This document shows, one piece after another, positions 8,809-17,131 of a stretch of DNA of 64,000 bases. The DNA comes from an uncultured Lachnospiraceae bacterium (GTDB lineage Bacteria > Bacillota > Clostridia > Lachnospirales > Lachnospiraceae). The notes beneath the pieces are model-generated. The model saw nothing but the letters and a program-made list of their open reading frames with translations, had not been told where the DNA came from and did not search any database. Location of the stretch: positions 18,727 to 82,726 of the forward strand of contig CANCYO010000007.1 of NCBI GenBank assembly GCA_947382415.1. The letters run 5' to 3'. A program made the position numbers and the translations under genes. Within the stretch, counting starts at the first letter, position 1, and each line of letters starts with the position of its first letter.

Positions 8809-9078
8809 TTACTGTTCCCAGGAAGGCTTCCTGGCAAATCCCACATGATAGGTGATCTTTTCCATGGTCAGTTCATGCTCCCCAATGAGATATTTTCCCA
8901 CCGTGATATCCTTACCGATGATCCTTCCTCTGGGATAGTCGTTCAGACAGCGGTTCAGCACAGCGGCCTGCTCCTCCTTCGCCTGATCGGACAGAGGAGA
9001 ATTGGGGTTGACACTGCCTATGGGCACCAGCTTTATGTAATGGATATCCGCCAGAGAAGCCTTTTCCTGTTTATTCAT
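8809..9078 (-). CDS. Small uncharacterised protein next to DUF2589 genes
   Basis: An 89-residue soluble protein with no signal peptide or membrane segment. It has a patch IHYIKLVPIGSVNPNSPLSD and a C-terminal beta-rich part ending GEHELTMEKITYHVGFARKP. I do not recognise it. Its start lies two bases from the stop of the upstream DUF2589 gene (9080), so translation is coupled, and it precedes the STAS gene by 57 bases. Confidence 0.6.
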   Translation of the reverse strand: MNKQEKASLADIHYIKLVPIGSVNPNSPLSDQAKEEQAAVLNRCLNDYPRGRIIGKDITVGKYLIGEHELTMEKITYHVGFARKPSWEQ

Positions 9079-9079
9079 C

Positions 9080-10192
9080 TTATTGCTCCTGCTTTATCTT
9101 TCCTGCGATGACGTCGTTGTACTCCGCCTTTTTGTCAAAAAGCTCCTTTTCGATACTATCCACGTTGGCCTGCAGGGTAACGGCGGCTTTCTGCGCTTTT
9201 GCAAGCGCGGTATAACAGTTTTCACTCTCGCCGTATTCTCCCGCCTCGCCTTCACTGTTGAAGGCTTTCAGCGCGAACATACCGGACACGCCTTCCTCCT
9301 GCTCTCCGGTGTCGGAAAGCAGCCTGATCATCTCCTGAGCCTGATTCTTAAGAACGCCCCAGCTCTGATTGACCGTCTCCATATTGTTGGTATAGAGCGC
9401 AGCTTTTGCACTGTCCTCCTCATTATCCTGATCCAGTCCGCCGATCAGCTTCGTCAAGCTGCCCTGATAAGTGTTGAGCTGGACTGACGCCAGTCTCCTG
9501 ATCTGCTGGATACTGCTGTCCAGATTTTCTCTGGCAGCCCTGAGACGATTTTCAATCTGACTGATCTCCTGGCGCAGCGCTTTCTGTTTCTCCGCCTTCA
9601 TCTTGGCCTGCCCTGAGAGCTCCTGTCCGTTTCCGTCCTTCAGGGTACTCCCTACCAGCATGGGCGACACATTGGCGGCCATCATATCCAGCACTCTGGC
9701 CAGTCCCTCGGGGGTGCCATGGTTGGTGGCGCGGACGTCCACATGATACTTGGCGGAATTGTCGCTGCTTCTGGTATTGGCCTGATGAGCGCTGACACTG
9801 CCTGTCACGTTTACCTTAATAAAACCTATTCTGGCGCTGCCGCTCAGGGATGCGCCCATGTCCATGGCAGATTCCGATTTTTCGCTCTGCTTTACCTCCA
9901 TGTCAAAGAGAATATTCACTTCGTCCACCTGAAGATTGGGAATGGGCACAATGGCTAACAACGGCACATGGACTTTCATTTCGTCCAGATTGCTGGTGCC
10001 GTCCTCGTTGACGCTGCGCTGCTGATAGCCGAAGATAACATTGCGTATGTTCCCCTTTTCATCAAATCCCACATTATTGATAAAATCCGCCGTGGAATTG
10101 GCCAGTTGGGTGCTGGCATCCGCCGCCGCGCGCAAGGGCGCGCCGATGAGCTGATCCATCTGTAAGCCTGCAAACTGTTCTGCAATTGCCAT
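9080..10192 (-). CDS. DUF2589 domain protein (long form with coiled coil)
   Basis: 370 residues. The DUF2589 core is visible as LIGAPLRAAADASTQLA near the start, then VHVPLLAIVPIPNLQVDEVN and FDMEVKQSE, a beta-sandwich-like pattern ending near residue 175. The rest is helical: KQKALRQEISQIENRLRAAR opens a probable coiled coil, followed by another helical segment near the C-terminus. Function of the family is unknown. A second DUF2589 gene lies just upstream, so this operon encodes two related but divergent members, suggesting a hetero-complex. It has AGAAAGAAGGGATCGAA before the ATG. Confidence 0.75.
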   Translation of the reverse strand: MAIAEQFAGLQMDQLIGAPLRAAADASTQLANSTADFINNVGFDEKGNIRNVIFGYQQRSVNEDGTSNLDEMKVHVPLLAIVPIPNLQVDEVNILFDMEVKQSEKSESAMDMGASLSGSARIGFIKVNVTGSVSAHQANTRSSDNSAKYHVDVRATNHGTPEGLARVLDMMAANVSPMLVGSTLKDGNGQELSGQAKMKAEKQKALRQEISQIENRLRAARENLDSSIQQIRRLASVQLNTYQGSLTKLIGGLDQDNEEDSAKAALYTNNMETVNQSWGVLKNQAQEMIRLLSDTGEQEEGVSGMFALKAFNSEGEAGEYGESENCYTALAKAQKAAVTLQANVDSIEKELFDKKAEYNDVIAGKIKQEQ

Positions 10193-10246
10193 TTCGATCC
10201 CTTCTTTCTGATTTGATTTGTTTGATTAGTTTTATTTATTTGCCTG

Positions 10247-10461
10247 TTAATTCTGCTTATCTTCCTGTGTCTCCTTTTGCTCTCTGCCTGTCTCCGTACC
10301 GGGCGGCGAAAGTCCGTTATGACCACGCTCTCCACAAACAGGATATCCTCCCCGGCCTCCCACTTAAAATTCAAAAGCATCCGCAGATTCATCTCTGCGG
10401 CCAGTTGCCGGGCATGAGCCGACAGTTTCTTTGGAACACGATCCGCTCTGCTCTCCATCAC
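10247..10461 (-). CDS. Small gene between the DUF2589 genes, apparent frameshift
   Basis: Translation starts at the ATG at 10461, overlapping the upstream stop by four bases (ATGA). The first ~54 residues look genuine (AEMNLRMLLNFKWEAGEDIL, then FVESVVITDF). After this the same frame turns into arginine/lysine-rich sequence and would run 217 bases into the next gene. Shifting by one base at the run CGCCGCCC gives PPGTETGREQKETQEDKQN and a stop at 10249-10247, 55 bases before the next start, which is a far more natural end. Either a one-base deletion (mutation or sequencing error) or recoding is involved. Product unknown. Confidence 0.45.
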
Positions 10462-11285
10462 TCATAATCCTTATCCAGTCCCAGCTCAATCTCCCTGTTC
10501 ATGATCTTTTCCTGATATTCCATGATGCGGTTGGCGATGTGGGACTGGGCCATCAGATACTTGTCTCTGTCAAATTCTCTGGTGTTTTCCTCAAAGGTCT
10601 CCCTGCTGATCTGTTCCATGCGCTCCTGCTCGGCCATCATATCCGAAACCTTTTGATAGAGCTGCTTTAGTTTCTGAATCTTGGCCTTCATTCTGGAAAT
10701 TTCCTGCCGTATCCGCTTCTGGTCGTCGCTGCCCAGATTTCCGTCCACAGCCACGGGAGTGGTATCTGTCTTTTTGGCGATCTGATTAGAGCTGAGCATG
10801 TCCGTGAGCCGCATGATTCCCTCCGTGGCAGGCAGAGAGGTTATTTTCATCTTATAGTTCACTCTGGGCAGAAAATCGCTCTCCCGCTGTTCCGGGGAAC
10901 AGATGCGGGCTGTGATCCTGCAGTTTCCGTCCTCTCCCTTCTCCGCCTTTACCTCGGTGGAAAAATCAATTTCCGCCTTCTCCACATTCAGATTTGTGAC
11001 GGGTATGATCGAGAGGAGAGGCACCTGCATCTGGAGATTGTCCACACTGTAACCGTCCTCCCCCTCGGGCCGCACCTGCTCATAGGCAATGTTGATATGA
11101 TTCAGGCACACGGTCTCCTCCGTCCCTTTTTGACGGAGCGTCCCCATGCTCTTGATCGCCTCAACCACCTGCGCCCGGAGCTGCCTGTTGGATTTGGCCA
11201 GCGCATGAAGAGGCGCGTAGACCAGATCGTCCAGCAAAATAAAATCGCTTTCCTTAAAACTGCTGTTTTTCTCTTCCTCAGCCAA
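10458..11285 (-). CDS. DUF2589 domain protein (short form)
   Basis: 275 residues, related to the product of the downstream gene. Shared features are LVYAPLHALAKSNRQLRAQV near residue 22, the beta-rich core with MQVPLLSIIPVTNLNVEKAE and IDFSTEVKAEK, then a helical tail opening with RQEISRMKAKIQKLKQLYQK, a likely coiled coil. The start ATG at 11285 is followed by MAEEEKN; a 52-base gap separates it from the lytic enzyme gene. The N-terminal half of the core is less conserved than in the longer copy. Function unknown; operon context ties it to lysis and signalling genes. Confidence 0.75.
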   Translation of the reverse strand: MAEEEKNSSFKESDFILLDDLVYAPLHALAKSNRQLRAQVVEAIKSMGTLRQKGTEETVCLNHINIAYEQVRPEGEDGYSVDNLQMQVPLLSIIPVTNLNVEKAEIDFSTEVKAEKGEDGNCRITARICSPEQRESDFLPRVNYKMKITSLPATEGIMRLTDMLSSNQIAKKTDTTPVAVDGNLGSDDQKRIRQEISRMKAKIQKLKQLYQKVSDMMAEQERMEQISRETFEENTREFDRDKYLMAQSHIANRIMEYQEKIMNREIELGLDKDYE

Positions 11286-11337
11286 TGCAGAGCCTCCTCT
11301 CTCAGATCACCGTCCGATTATTTTTTAATGTTGTATG

Positions 11338-12381
11338 TCAGCTCAGGAACAGACTGCGCTCTTCCTCTCTTCTGCGCACCAGACCGGGCAGAACCTTACC
11401 GCCGCCTTTGTTGTACAGCAGCAGCTTCTCCGCCACCGTGACCGCATCTCTCCCGGCCACCAGCTTCTGCAGATTGCCTTTGCCGCAGTTGTAACAAAAG
11501 CTGACCAGCGCGTCAAACTGATTCTGATTGAGAGGAAATGCGATCTCTCCGCTCTTTACGCAGGCATTGACATAACCGCCGTACTTCTTCAGATCCTCTT
11601 TAAGAAGGCTCCTGGCCGCCCCCTGAGAGGGCAGTTTGTCCCCTTCCTTCACATCGGCGGTATGGCCATAGCCGATGGTCCATACGCCGGCGGGACATTT
11701 ATAGGCCTCCAGACGGCAGCCCTCATATTTGGCCACCAGCTCCACTCCTCTGTCAGAGATCTCCATCTCTCCGGGCTTTGCCGGGGCGTTCTCCTTCTGA
11801 GTCTTTTCCGCCGCACCGTTCATGGCCGCCCGCACATCTCTTCTGAAACCGTCCATGGTATAGCCGCTCTCGAGCCCCTTCCACAGATGGTCGGGATCTC
11901 CGTGTCCGGACGCCACACCTCTGGCATGTCCCTCCTTATGACTGATGATCACACCGTCCGCCAGAGGATCCAGATTGTACTGCCTGCACAGAGACGCAAA
12001 CAATTCCACCGCCGCATTGTAGGTACGGGTCACCACCTCCATGGCAGCCGTGCGGTTGGAACAACTGAAGCTTGCTCCGCCCGTATAGCGGATGCAGGCG
12101 GGCTCGCACATTTCCACACCAATATGAGTGTTGTTGGAGCTGCCGCCGCTGTGCCATCCGCGATGATCCCAGGGCAGGGTCTGATAGACCGCTCCCGTAT
12201 TGCCGTCGATAAAGGCATGGACACAGGCTCTGGACTCCTGAGGGCTGTTCCACTTTTTCACGAAAGTTTCCGCCGAGGGCTGGGGACAACCCACACTGTG
12301 AAGCATCAGACCCTTTACCACAATTTTCTTCCCTGCCTTGTAACAGGGATTATTGCTCAAAATACTCTCTATAATCTTCAT
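11338..12381 (-). CDS. Bifunctional peptidoglycan hydrolase: N-acetylmuramoyl-L-alanine amidase plus GH24-type lysozyme
   Basis: 347 residues in two catalytic domains. Residues 1-190 form an amidase_2/PGRP-like domain: LMLHSVGCPQPS with H28, CVHAFIDGNTGAVYQTLPW, WHSGGSSNNTHIGVEMCEP and SHKEGHARG provide the zinc ligands and active-site residues. After a lysine/proline linker, residues ~215-347 are a phage-type lysozyme: GVELVAKYEGCRLEAY carries the catalytic glutamate, followed by AGVWTIGYGHT and FDALVSFCYNCG. No signal peptide or cell-wall repeat is present, as in endolysins that need a holin or another exit route. GGAGG precedes the ATG by seven bases. It would cleave both the glycan and the stem-peptide linkage. 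Confidence 0.88.
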   Translation of the reverse strand: MKIIESILSNNPCYKAGKKIVVKGLMLHSVGCPQPSAETFVKKWNSPQESRACVHAFIDGNTGAVYQTLPWDHRGWHSGGSSNNTHIGVEMCEPACIRYTGGASFSCSNRTAAMEVVTRTYNAAVELFASLCRQYNLDPLADGVIISHKEGHARGVASGHGDPDHLWKGLESGYTMDGFRRDVRAAMNGAAEKTQKENAPAKPGEMEISDRGVELVAKYEGCRLEAYKCPAGVWTIGYGHTADVKEGDKLPSQGAARSLLKEDLKKYGGYVNACVKSGEIAFPLNQNQFDALVSFCYNCGKGNLQKLVAGRDAVTVAEKLLLYNKGGGKVLPGLVRRREEERSLFLS

Positions 12382-12404
12382 GTTATACCTCCTGAAATGA
12401 TAGT

Positions 12405-13499
12405 TTAGGCAGGATAAGGGCCTGCCTCCTTCTCCACAAGATATCTGTGATTCTTTGACGCTGCCAGAAATCTTGCCAGACCGGTATCGCTCTTTCGCGG
12501 CGCCGCATCATACTCCCGGAAACATTTATTTACATCAAATGCCACGATGCAGCCTGCCGCCGTGTCCTCCGCAGACAGATCATGCTCAATAAAATGACGC
12601 CACTGTTCGTCGGAACGCAGTACCCTGACTTTGAAAAGCTCCTGCAGCTTTTGCTTTTTCACCGCATCCAACTCCGCATAGACATACTTGTCAAAAGTCT
12701 CCCTGTCCCCGCGAATATACTGCATAGCCGCCATCATCTGGCAAAAAGCCTTGCCGAAATCAAGTGCATTGTTCTTCAGGGTCATACCGCTTTGCAGCCA
12801 TGCGGGCTTATAGGCATACCGCATAAAACTGTAATCCGGCAGATGTCCAATCCGGCCATGGCCCAGATAGACAATGCTCTTGTCCCGAAACGCATTGGGA
12901 GGCGTGTGCGAATACCGGTTTCCCTCCAGATTGTCCGGAAGGGTATCCAGAGTAAACGTCAGCTTTACCTCCCGGGTGTCCCTCAATTCATGCACATCTC
13001 CCTGAATGTTGTTCACATGCCGGGCAGGTATTCCGGCAAAATAACTGTGCGCCCATGTGTCCGCCAGAATATGCATTGCCATACCGATGGCGGGCAGACT
13101 TCCATCCGCTTTAGCCTGCTGTACCATCTTCACCATAAGCGGGCTGTCGGGAAGACACAATCTCTTAAACTCTCTCTGTTCTTCCTCCGACAGCTCAGCC
13201 GCCGCAATTTCACCGTGAAGATTGCCGGGCAGAAAATGAAACGCACTCCAGATGCCTCCCACCTGCCTGAGCTGTTCTTTTGTATAAGCCCTCAGATCCG
13301 TAAACTGCGCTGTGAGCTCATCGTCGGAATTGACAGTCACAGACAGCCTGTCCGCAGACACACCCTTTTTCTTCAGCAGACTCTCAGAACACTCGTCTAC
13401 AAACTGAGCATAATAGGCGATCTCCTCCGCCTCTCTCCGCCCGTAACCGGCCAGACGCGCCGCGCAATAAGTTCCATAATAATGAAAATCTAAATTCAA
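12405..13499 (-). CDS. DUF6765 family protein, zinc phospholipase C-like
   Basis: 364 residues beginning at a TTG with GGAGG seven bases upstream. It opens with LDFHYYGTYCAARLAGY and carries AIGMAMHILADTWAHSYFAG around residues 138-157; the spaced histidines and aspartate (HxxxDxWAHxxFAG) recall zinc-dependent phospholipase C and are the family's defining motif. A further histidine-rich part is YLGHGRIGHLPDYS. There is no signal peptide. It is the first gene of the operon that also encodes the peptidoglycan hydrolase. A membrane- or lipid-directed hydrolase role is plausible but inferred. Confidence 0.65.
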   Translation of the reverse strand: MNLDFHYYGTYCAARLAGYGRREAEEIAYYAQFVDECSESLLKKKGVSADRLSVTVNSDDELTAQFTDLRAYTKEQLRQVGGIWSAFHFLPGNLHGEIAAAELSEEEQREFKRLCLPDSPLMVKMVQQAKADGSLPAIGMAMHILADTWAHSYFAGIPARHVNNIQGDVHELRDTREVKLTFTLDTLPDNLEGNRYSHTPPNAFRDKSIVYLGHGRIGHLPDYSFMRYAYKPAWLQSGMTLKNNALDFGKAFCQMMAAMQYIRGDRETFDKYVYAELDAVKKQKLQELFKVRVLRSDEQWRHFIEHDLSAEDTAAGCIVAFDVNKCFREYDAAPRKSDTGLARFLAASKNHRYLVEKEAGPYPA

Positions 13500-13663
13500 A
13501 ACTGCACCTCCTTTGATCTGTCAGTCTGTTAATGAGTTCGGATATCCGTGGTTACATAATACGATATTTTGTTAACTTTAAATAATGTTAAACTGCGTTG
13601 CTTGTGGCAACGGGCAATTTTGCCTACAATAGTGGTAACGACGAAAAAAGGAGGTTATCCCGG
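13500..13663. promoter_or_regulatory. Divergent control region between the DUF6765 operon and the XRE gene
   Basis: The 164-base gap contains AATACGATATT (13558-13568) followed by TTGTTAA. The reverse complement of this 11-mer, also followed by TTGTTAA, lies beyond the other end of the XRE gene at 14320-14330. The region is AT-rich around GTTAACTTTAAATAATGTTAAAC and should hold promoters for both directions; clear -35/-10 pairs could not be assigned. The AAGGAGG at 13648-13654 is the ribosome site for the XRE gene. Confidence 0.45.
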
Positions 13664-14173
13664 ATGCTTAACGAAAATATCAAAGCAATCAGAAAATCAA
13701 AAGGCCTTTCGCAACAAGAGCTTGCTGTCAAAGTAAATGTTGTGCGGCAGACAATTTCCAAATGGGAGCAGGGACTGTCAGTTCCCGATTCCGATATGTT
13801 ACTTTCCATATCAGAAGCGCTTGAAACACCTGTAAGCACATTGTTGGGAGAAACGGTTATTGAGACGGAGGCTGACAGCTTAAAAGCCATTTCAGAAAAA
13901 CTGGAGGTGATAAACCTGCAGCTGGCACAGAGAAAAACCACAAAAAGAAAAATGATTCATTGGCTGCTTATTTTACTATGTGCGATCATAGTAATTGTTT
14001 TTGCAATCTTATGGACAATAGAAAGTCCTTATTTAGGCTGGGATTACAGTGACCCTGAAACCGCTGTTCTCGGGGTGGCATTTCACTCATTGGAATGGCT
14101 GTTTGTCAGAGCAGCGCCGATTGTCCTGATAGGTGCGATCATTGGGATTTTTTTAACACGAAAGAAAGAATAG
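13664..14173 (+). CDS. XRE-family membrane-anchored transcriptional regulator
   Basis: About 169 residues. The N-terminal helix-turn-helix is clear: LNENIKAIRKSKGLSQQELA then VVRQTISKWEQGLSVPDSDM (residues 2-50). A short helical linker leads to two hydrophobic segments (about 106-126 and 147-165) near the C-terminus, so the protein is likely tethered to the membrane. This layout is common in Firmicutes regulators that sense envelope stress or control neighbouring transporters. I choose the ATG at 13664 because AAGGAGG lies nine bases upstream; the longer frame from 13598 has no ribosome site. It diverges from the DUF6765/lysis operon and could regulate it. Confidence 0.85.
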   Translation: MLNENIKAIRKSKGLSQQELAVKVNVVRQTISKWEQGLSVPDSDMLLSISEALETPVSTLLGETVIETEADSLKAISEKLEVINLQLAQRKTTKRKMIHWLLILLCAIIVIVFAILWTIESPYLGWDYSDPETAVLGVAFHSLEWLFVRAAPIVLIGAIIGIFLTRKKE

Positions 14174-14205
14174 AACCGGCCAGGCCGGTCAAGGGCCAGA
14201 ATGAA

Positions 14206-14251
14206 CGCCGTCTGTTCCAGTCACCGAATAACATGACAGGGGCAGACGGCG
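14206..14251. repeat. Long inverted repeat downstream of the XRE gene
   Basis: CGCCGTCTG (14206-14214) pairs exactly with CAGACGGCG (14243-14251). A second perfect palindrome, ACCGGCCAGGCCGGT, lies at 14175-14189 directly after the XRE stop codon. The 351-base gap 14174-14524 otherwise holds only the promoter below and AT-rich sequence. The first hairpin may slow or end transcription; no long T-run follows. Confidence 0.5.
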
Positions 14252-14303
14252 GCAAAAAGAAGTATAGATTTCATAAATTATCCTAAATTATTTTTAAAAG
14301 CAG

Positions 14304-14332
14304 TTGACATATAGCACAAAATATCGTATTTT
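14304..14332 (+). promoter_or_regulatory. Sigma-70-type promoter overlapping the second XRE-associated motif
   Basis: TTGACA (14304-14309), a 17-base spacer and TATTTT (14327-14332). The spacer end and -10 overlap AATATCGTATT (14320-14330), the inverted copy of the motif upstream of the XRE gene. A repressor bound here would block the promoter. It points to the truncated Rpn-family gene 190 bases away. Confidence 0.45.
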
Positions 14333-14524
14333 GTTAATCTGAGTTTTTATTCTGCCGTTTCAATAATCTTGATCATTTCTCATGAGAATTATCTCACACT
14401 AATAAGCTCTTTAACCCAGTTTCCCATATTAAATATAAAAGATGATTAGAATTCTTTTATCGGAAAACCGGTCAATGCAAAGGACAAGGTCTCCGGCTTG
14501 TAAAATAAAGGAGGGTATGGTAGT

Positions 14525-14935
14525 ATGAAAATACAAAAACAAGAAGAAAATGCAACGACAGGGCAGCATCAGAAGGATCTGCAATATTTGCGGGCTTTAA
14601 GACCCATTGATGATGATTTCATGCATTGTCTCTTTAAAGATAATATCCCCCTGGCTGAATTTGTGTTGCGCATTATCACTGGCAAACAGGATTTAATTAT
14701 CACTGATTACAAAACACAGAAAGATATGAAAAGATATCTGAAAGAAAACCCCGAAGGAGTGAGTGAGATGTGCCGTATAATGGAAGATATGAGAAATGAA
14801 ACAATACTGGAAGAGAAAAAAATGACCGTACTGCGAATGCTGAAAGCCGGAAAATATGTACTGGAAGAAATTGCGGATATTTCAGGTCTTTCTCTTGATG
14901 AAATTATAAAACTGAAAAAAGATCAAGCCATTTAA
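14525..14935 (+). pseudogene. Rpn-family (PD-(D/E)XK) nuclease remnant with internal deletion
   Basis: The 136-residue frame has the classic opening of Rpn/PDDEXK_2 proteins (LRALRPIDDDFMHCLFKDN, then FVLRIITGKQDLIITDYKTQ) and the classic tail (KRYLKENPEGVSEMCRIMED, then a repeat-like AGKYVLEEIADISGLSLDEI). The normal proteins are near 280-320 residues; the middle, with the catalytic aspartate, glutamate and glutamine of the nuclease core, is gone, and the join at KTQKDMKRYL is in frame. AAAGGAGG lies before the ATG, so it could still be made as a small protein without nuclease activity. It overlaps the convergent flippase gene end by four bases. Confidence 0.7.
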
Positions 14936-16197
14936 ACAGCTTTCCGGACAACAGCCTGAATAATAAAACATATAATACTGCAGCCCAGATGAACTACCAT
15001 GCCAAAGCCAAACATCATACAGATGAAGGTTATGCTCGGAGTAAAGATACCTTTTAACATAAGTCCGTATACAACAGGATAATACACCAGATTTACAATC
15101 ACTGAAATGGCAAAACAATCGTGTGTCCTGCCATGGCCGATCAGTATATTATCAAATAAAACGGTATAATTATATGCGAGATAAAACGGCATCAGAATGA
15201 CCAGTATCCGCCTGATCGCTTTGAAGTTTTCAATTCCCATGACATTTTTCAGAAACGGGTTTAACACCGGGATAAAGCACAACCACGCAAGGAATGTGGC
15301 TATTATAACGATGTTGTACTGCTTCATCTTTGACGCAGACACCCGGTCTTTACAGTCCTTTTTGATGATCTCAGCCAGCGCCGATATCGGAATCAGCATC
15401 AATCCCCATATAATATTATTTGCAGTCCAATAATTGCCCTGTTCCGCCACGGCATTGACCATTTTACATACCACAGCCCCATAGATAAGGTTGTCCAGCA
15501 GGATCTGAGATCCGCTGAACAGGCCAATAAACAGATAATCTTTTATGAATGTCCTGTCAAATTCAAAAGAAACCGCTATTAACTTTTCCCTCCATACCGC
15601 CATGAGACATAATACAACGCATACAGAGCTCACTGCAATATTTGAATATGCAATGCCGTTCACGCCAAATTCCGGAATCAGAAAATAATCGCCGATTACA
15701 GTTAAGATCGTTCTGAAAATCGCCATTGCATATATGTAAAACGGCTTTTCCAGCACCACAAACAGCACATTTATAAAACTGACGACATTGGCAATGATAA
15801 ATCCGACAGTCTCCAGCTCCAGATATCCTGTCACTTCCTGCACATGGTCCTGAACCATAGACGATACAACAGACTGGCAGTATATCAGGATAATGATTGA
15901 AAATACGAGATAAATCACATTGACAATCAGAAAGGACTGAAAGATCCGCTGCCGGAATTTCCCAGCATCTTCCATACACTTATTAAGCAACGCATATAAA
16001 GGCACGATCAAAAACGCCTGTATCGTCTCGTTTATTAGATCAAACCATTCGATATGACCCGCAATTCCCAATCCGTCTGTCATGGGATAGTCCGCAATCA
16101 AATTTGTCCTTACAAGCGTATATATAAACGGAATAAAACTCAACAACATCAGGCTGCAAAATAGATTCACAGAAAATTTCCCGGCTTTTGTATTCAT
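14932..16197 (-). CDS. MATE/flippase-like multi-pass membrane protein
   Basis: About 421 residues with some twelve hydrophobic segments, lacking any large soluble part. The arrangement resembles the MOP superfamily (MATE or polysaccharide flippase): SFIPFIYTLVRTNLIADYP near the start, LFVVLEKPFYIYAMAIFRT then VIGDYFLIPEFGVNGIAYS in the middle (a strong MATE-like signature), and a charged loop EIIKKDCKDR. I pick the ATG at 16197 because GAGGGTG precedes it; the frame extends to 16266 without a good site. It is AT-richer than the flanking eCIS genes. The substrate is unknown. Confidence 0.7.
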   Translation of the reverse strand: MNTKAGKFSVNLFCSLMLLSFIPFIYTLVRTNLIADYPMTDGLGIAGHIEWFDLINETIQAFLIVPLYALLNKCMEDAGKFRQRIFQSFLIVNVIYLVFSIIILIYCQSVVSSMVQDHVQEVTGYLELETVGFIIANVVSFINVLFVVLEKPFYIYAMAIFRTILTVIGDYFLIPEFGVNGIAYSNIAVSSVCVVLCLMAVWREKLIAVSFEFDRTFIKDYLFIGLFSGSQILLDNLIYGAVVCKMVNAVAEQGNYWTANNIIWGLMLIPISALAEIIKKDCKDRVSASKMKQYNIVIIATFLAWLCFIPVLNPFLKNVMGIENFKAIRRILVILMPFYLAYNYTVLFDNILIGHGRTHDCFAISVIVNLVYYPVVYGLMLKGIFTPSITFICMMFGFGMVVHLGCSIICFIIQAVVRKAV

Positions 16198-16277
16198 ACT
16201 CACACCCTCTTTTGAATTTATTATACGACAGATAACAAGTAAAAGGAAGACTATTATCATAATCACATTTACTTATA

Positions 16278-17117
16278 TCAAAAATTAAGACCTTCCAGCC
16301 TGCGCCGCCTCTCCTCCGCCGTGGTAGCGGTATAGATTCTGGTGGTCTCCAGACTGGAATGTCCCAGAATATCCGCCAGCTCGGTCAGGTCGGCATACTG
16401 CCTCATGTACGTGACGGCAAAAAGATGGCGGAAGCTGTGGGGATGGGCTTTCTCCTTGTCTACTCCCGCCATGTCCGCGAAATGAATCAGCATCTGATAT
16501 ACCGCATTCCTGCTAATGGGCCGCTGTCTGTTTCCCCGGAAAACAACGCCGGTTTGTATGGCATTGGCATTGCAGTAGCTCTTTAGTTCCGCAGCCAGCC
16601 CTGCAGGAAGATAGACCTGCCGGGTCTTTCCCTTATTATCGACTGTAAATTTTCCCAATGTCAATGATTCCACCGTCAAAAAGGCAAGCTCGCTGACACG
16701 GATTCCCGTATGGGACAACACCTTCATGATAAAATAATACTTCTCATGACCGCTCTCTCTGGCGTAATTCAACATAAGCAGATACTCTTCTCCGCTGAGG
16801 ATATTTTCCAGACATCCCTTCTTCTGGACTTTCTCTGTTCTGAGGATGCAGTCCTCCCTTCCCGCATATTTCAGATAGTTGTTCACCGCCACTATATGCA
16901 GATTGACCGTGGACTTCTTCAGTCCTCTGCCCAGCATTTGTTTCTTGTAGGCGATCATGTGCTCCCTGGTCAGTTCTGACATGCGCAAGATCCCGTTCTG
17001 CTGCAGATAGGTATGCAGACGTTTTGCCTGTCTTATGTAAATATCTACAGTTCCTCCGGATAATTCTTTCTGTAACAGATCATTTTTATATACCGCAAGC
17101 ATATTTACATCTTCCAA
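16278..17117 (-). CDS. Tyrosine recombinase (XerC/D-like integrase)
   Basis: 279 residues. The N-terminal SAM-like DNA-binding domain has SGGTVDIYIRQAKRLHTYLQ; the catalytic domain has all expected residues: arginine in LSHTGIRVSELAFL, lysine in the beta-hairpin VDNKGKTRQVYLP, HSFRHLFAV, LGHSSLETT and the nucleophilic tyrosine in TRIYTATT. Length and lack of an N-terminal arm-binding domain place it with short XerC-like enzymes rather than large phage integrases. It starts 35 bases after the effector gene on the same strand, after a small inverted repeat, so the two are likely co-transcribed. The start could be TTG at 17117 or the ATG five codons later. Confidence 0.88.
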   Translation of the reverse strand: MEDVNMLAVYKNDLLQKELSGGTVDIYIRQAKRLHTYLQQNGILRMSELTREHMIAYKKQMLGRGLKKSTVNLHIVAVNNYLKYAGREDCILRTEKVQKKGCLENILSGEEYLLMLNYARESGHEKYYFIMKVLSHTGIRVSELAFLTVESLTLGKFTVDNKGKTRQVYLPAGLAAELKSYCNANAIQTGVVFRGNRQRPISRNAVYQMLIHFADMAGVDKEKAHPHSFRHLFAVTYMRQYADLTELADILGHSSLETTRIYTATTAEERRRRLEGLNF

Positions 17118-17131
17118 TTTCTCCCCCTCTC

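Noticed and set aside
9976..10461. A 161-residue frame running from 10461 into the DUF2589 gene.
   Set aside because: Only the first third looks like protein; the rest is arginine-rich and overlaps 217 bases of a well-supported gene.
13598..13663. An earlier start for the XRE regulator.
   Set aside because: The extra 22 residues are not conserved-looking and AAGGAGG is placed for the ATG at 13664.
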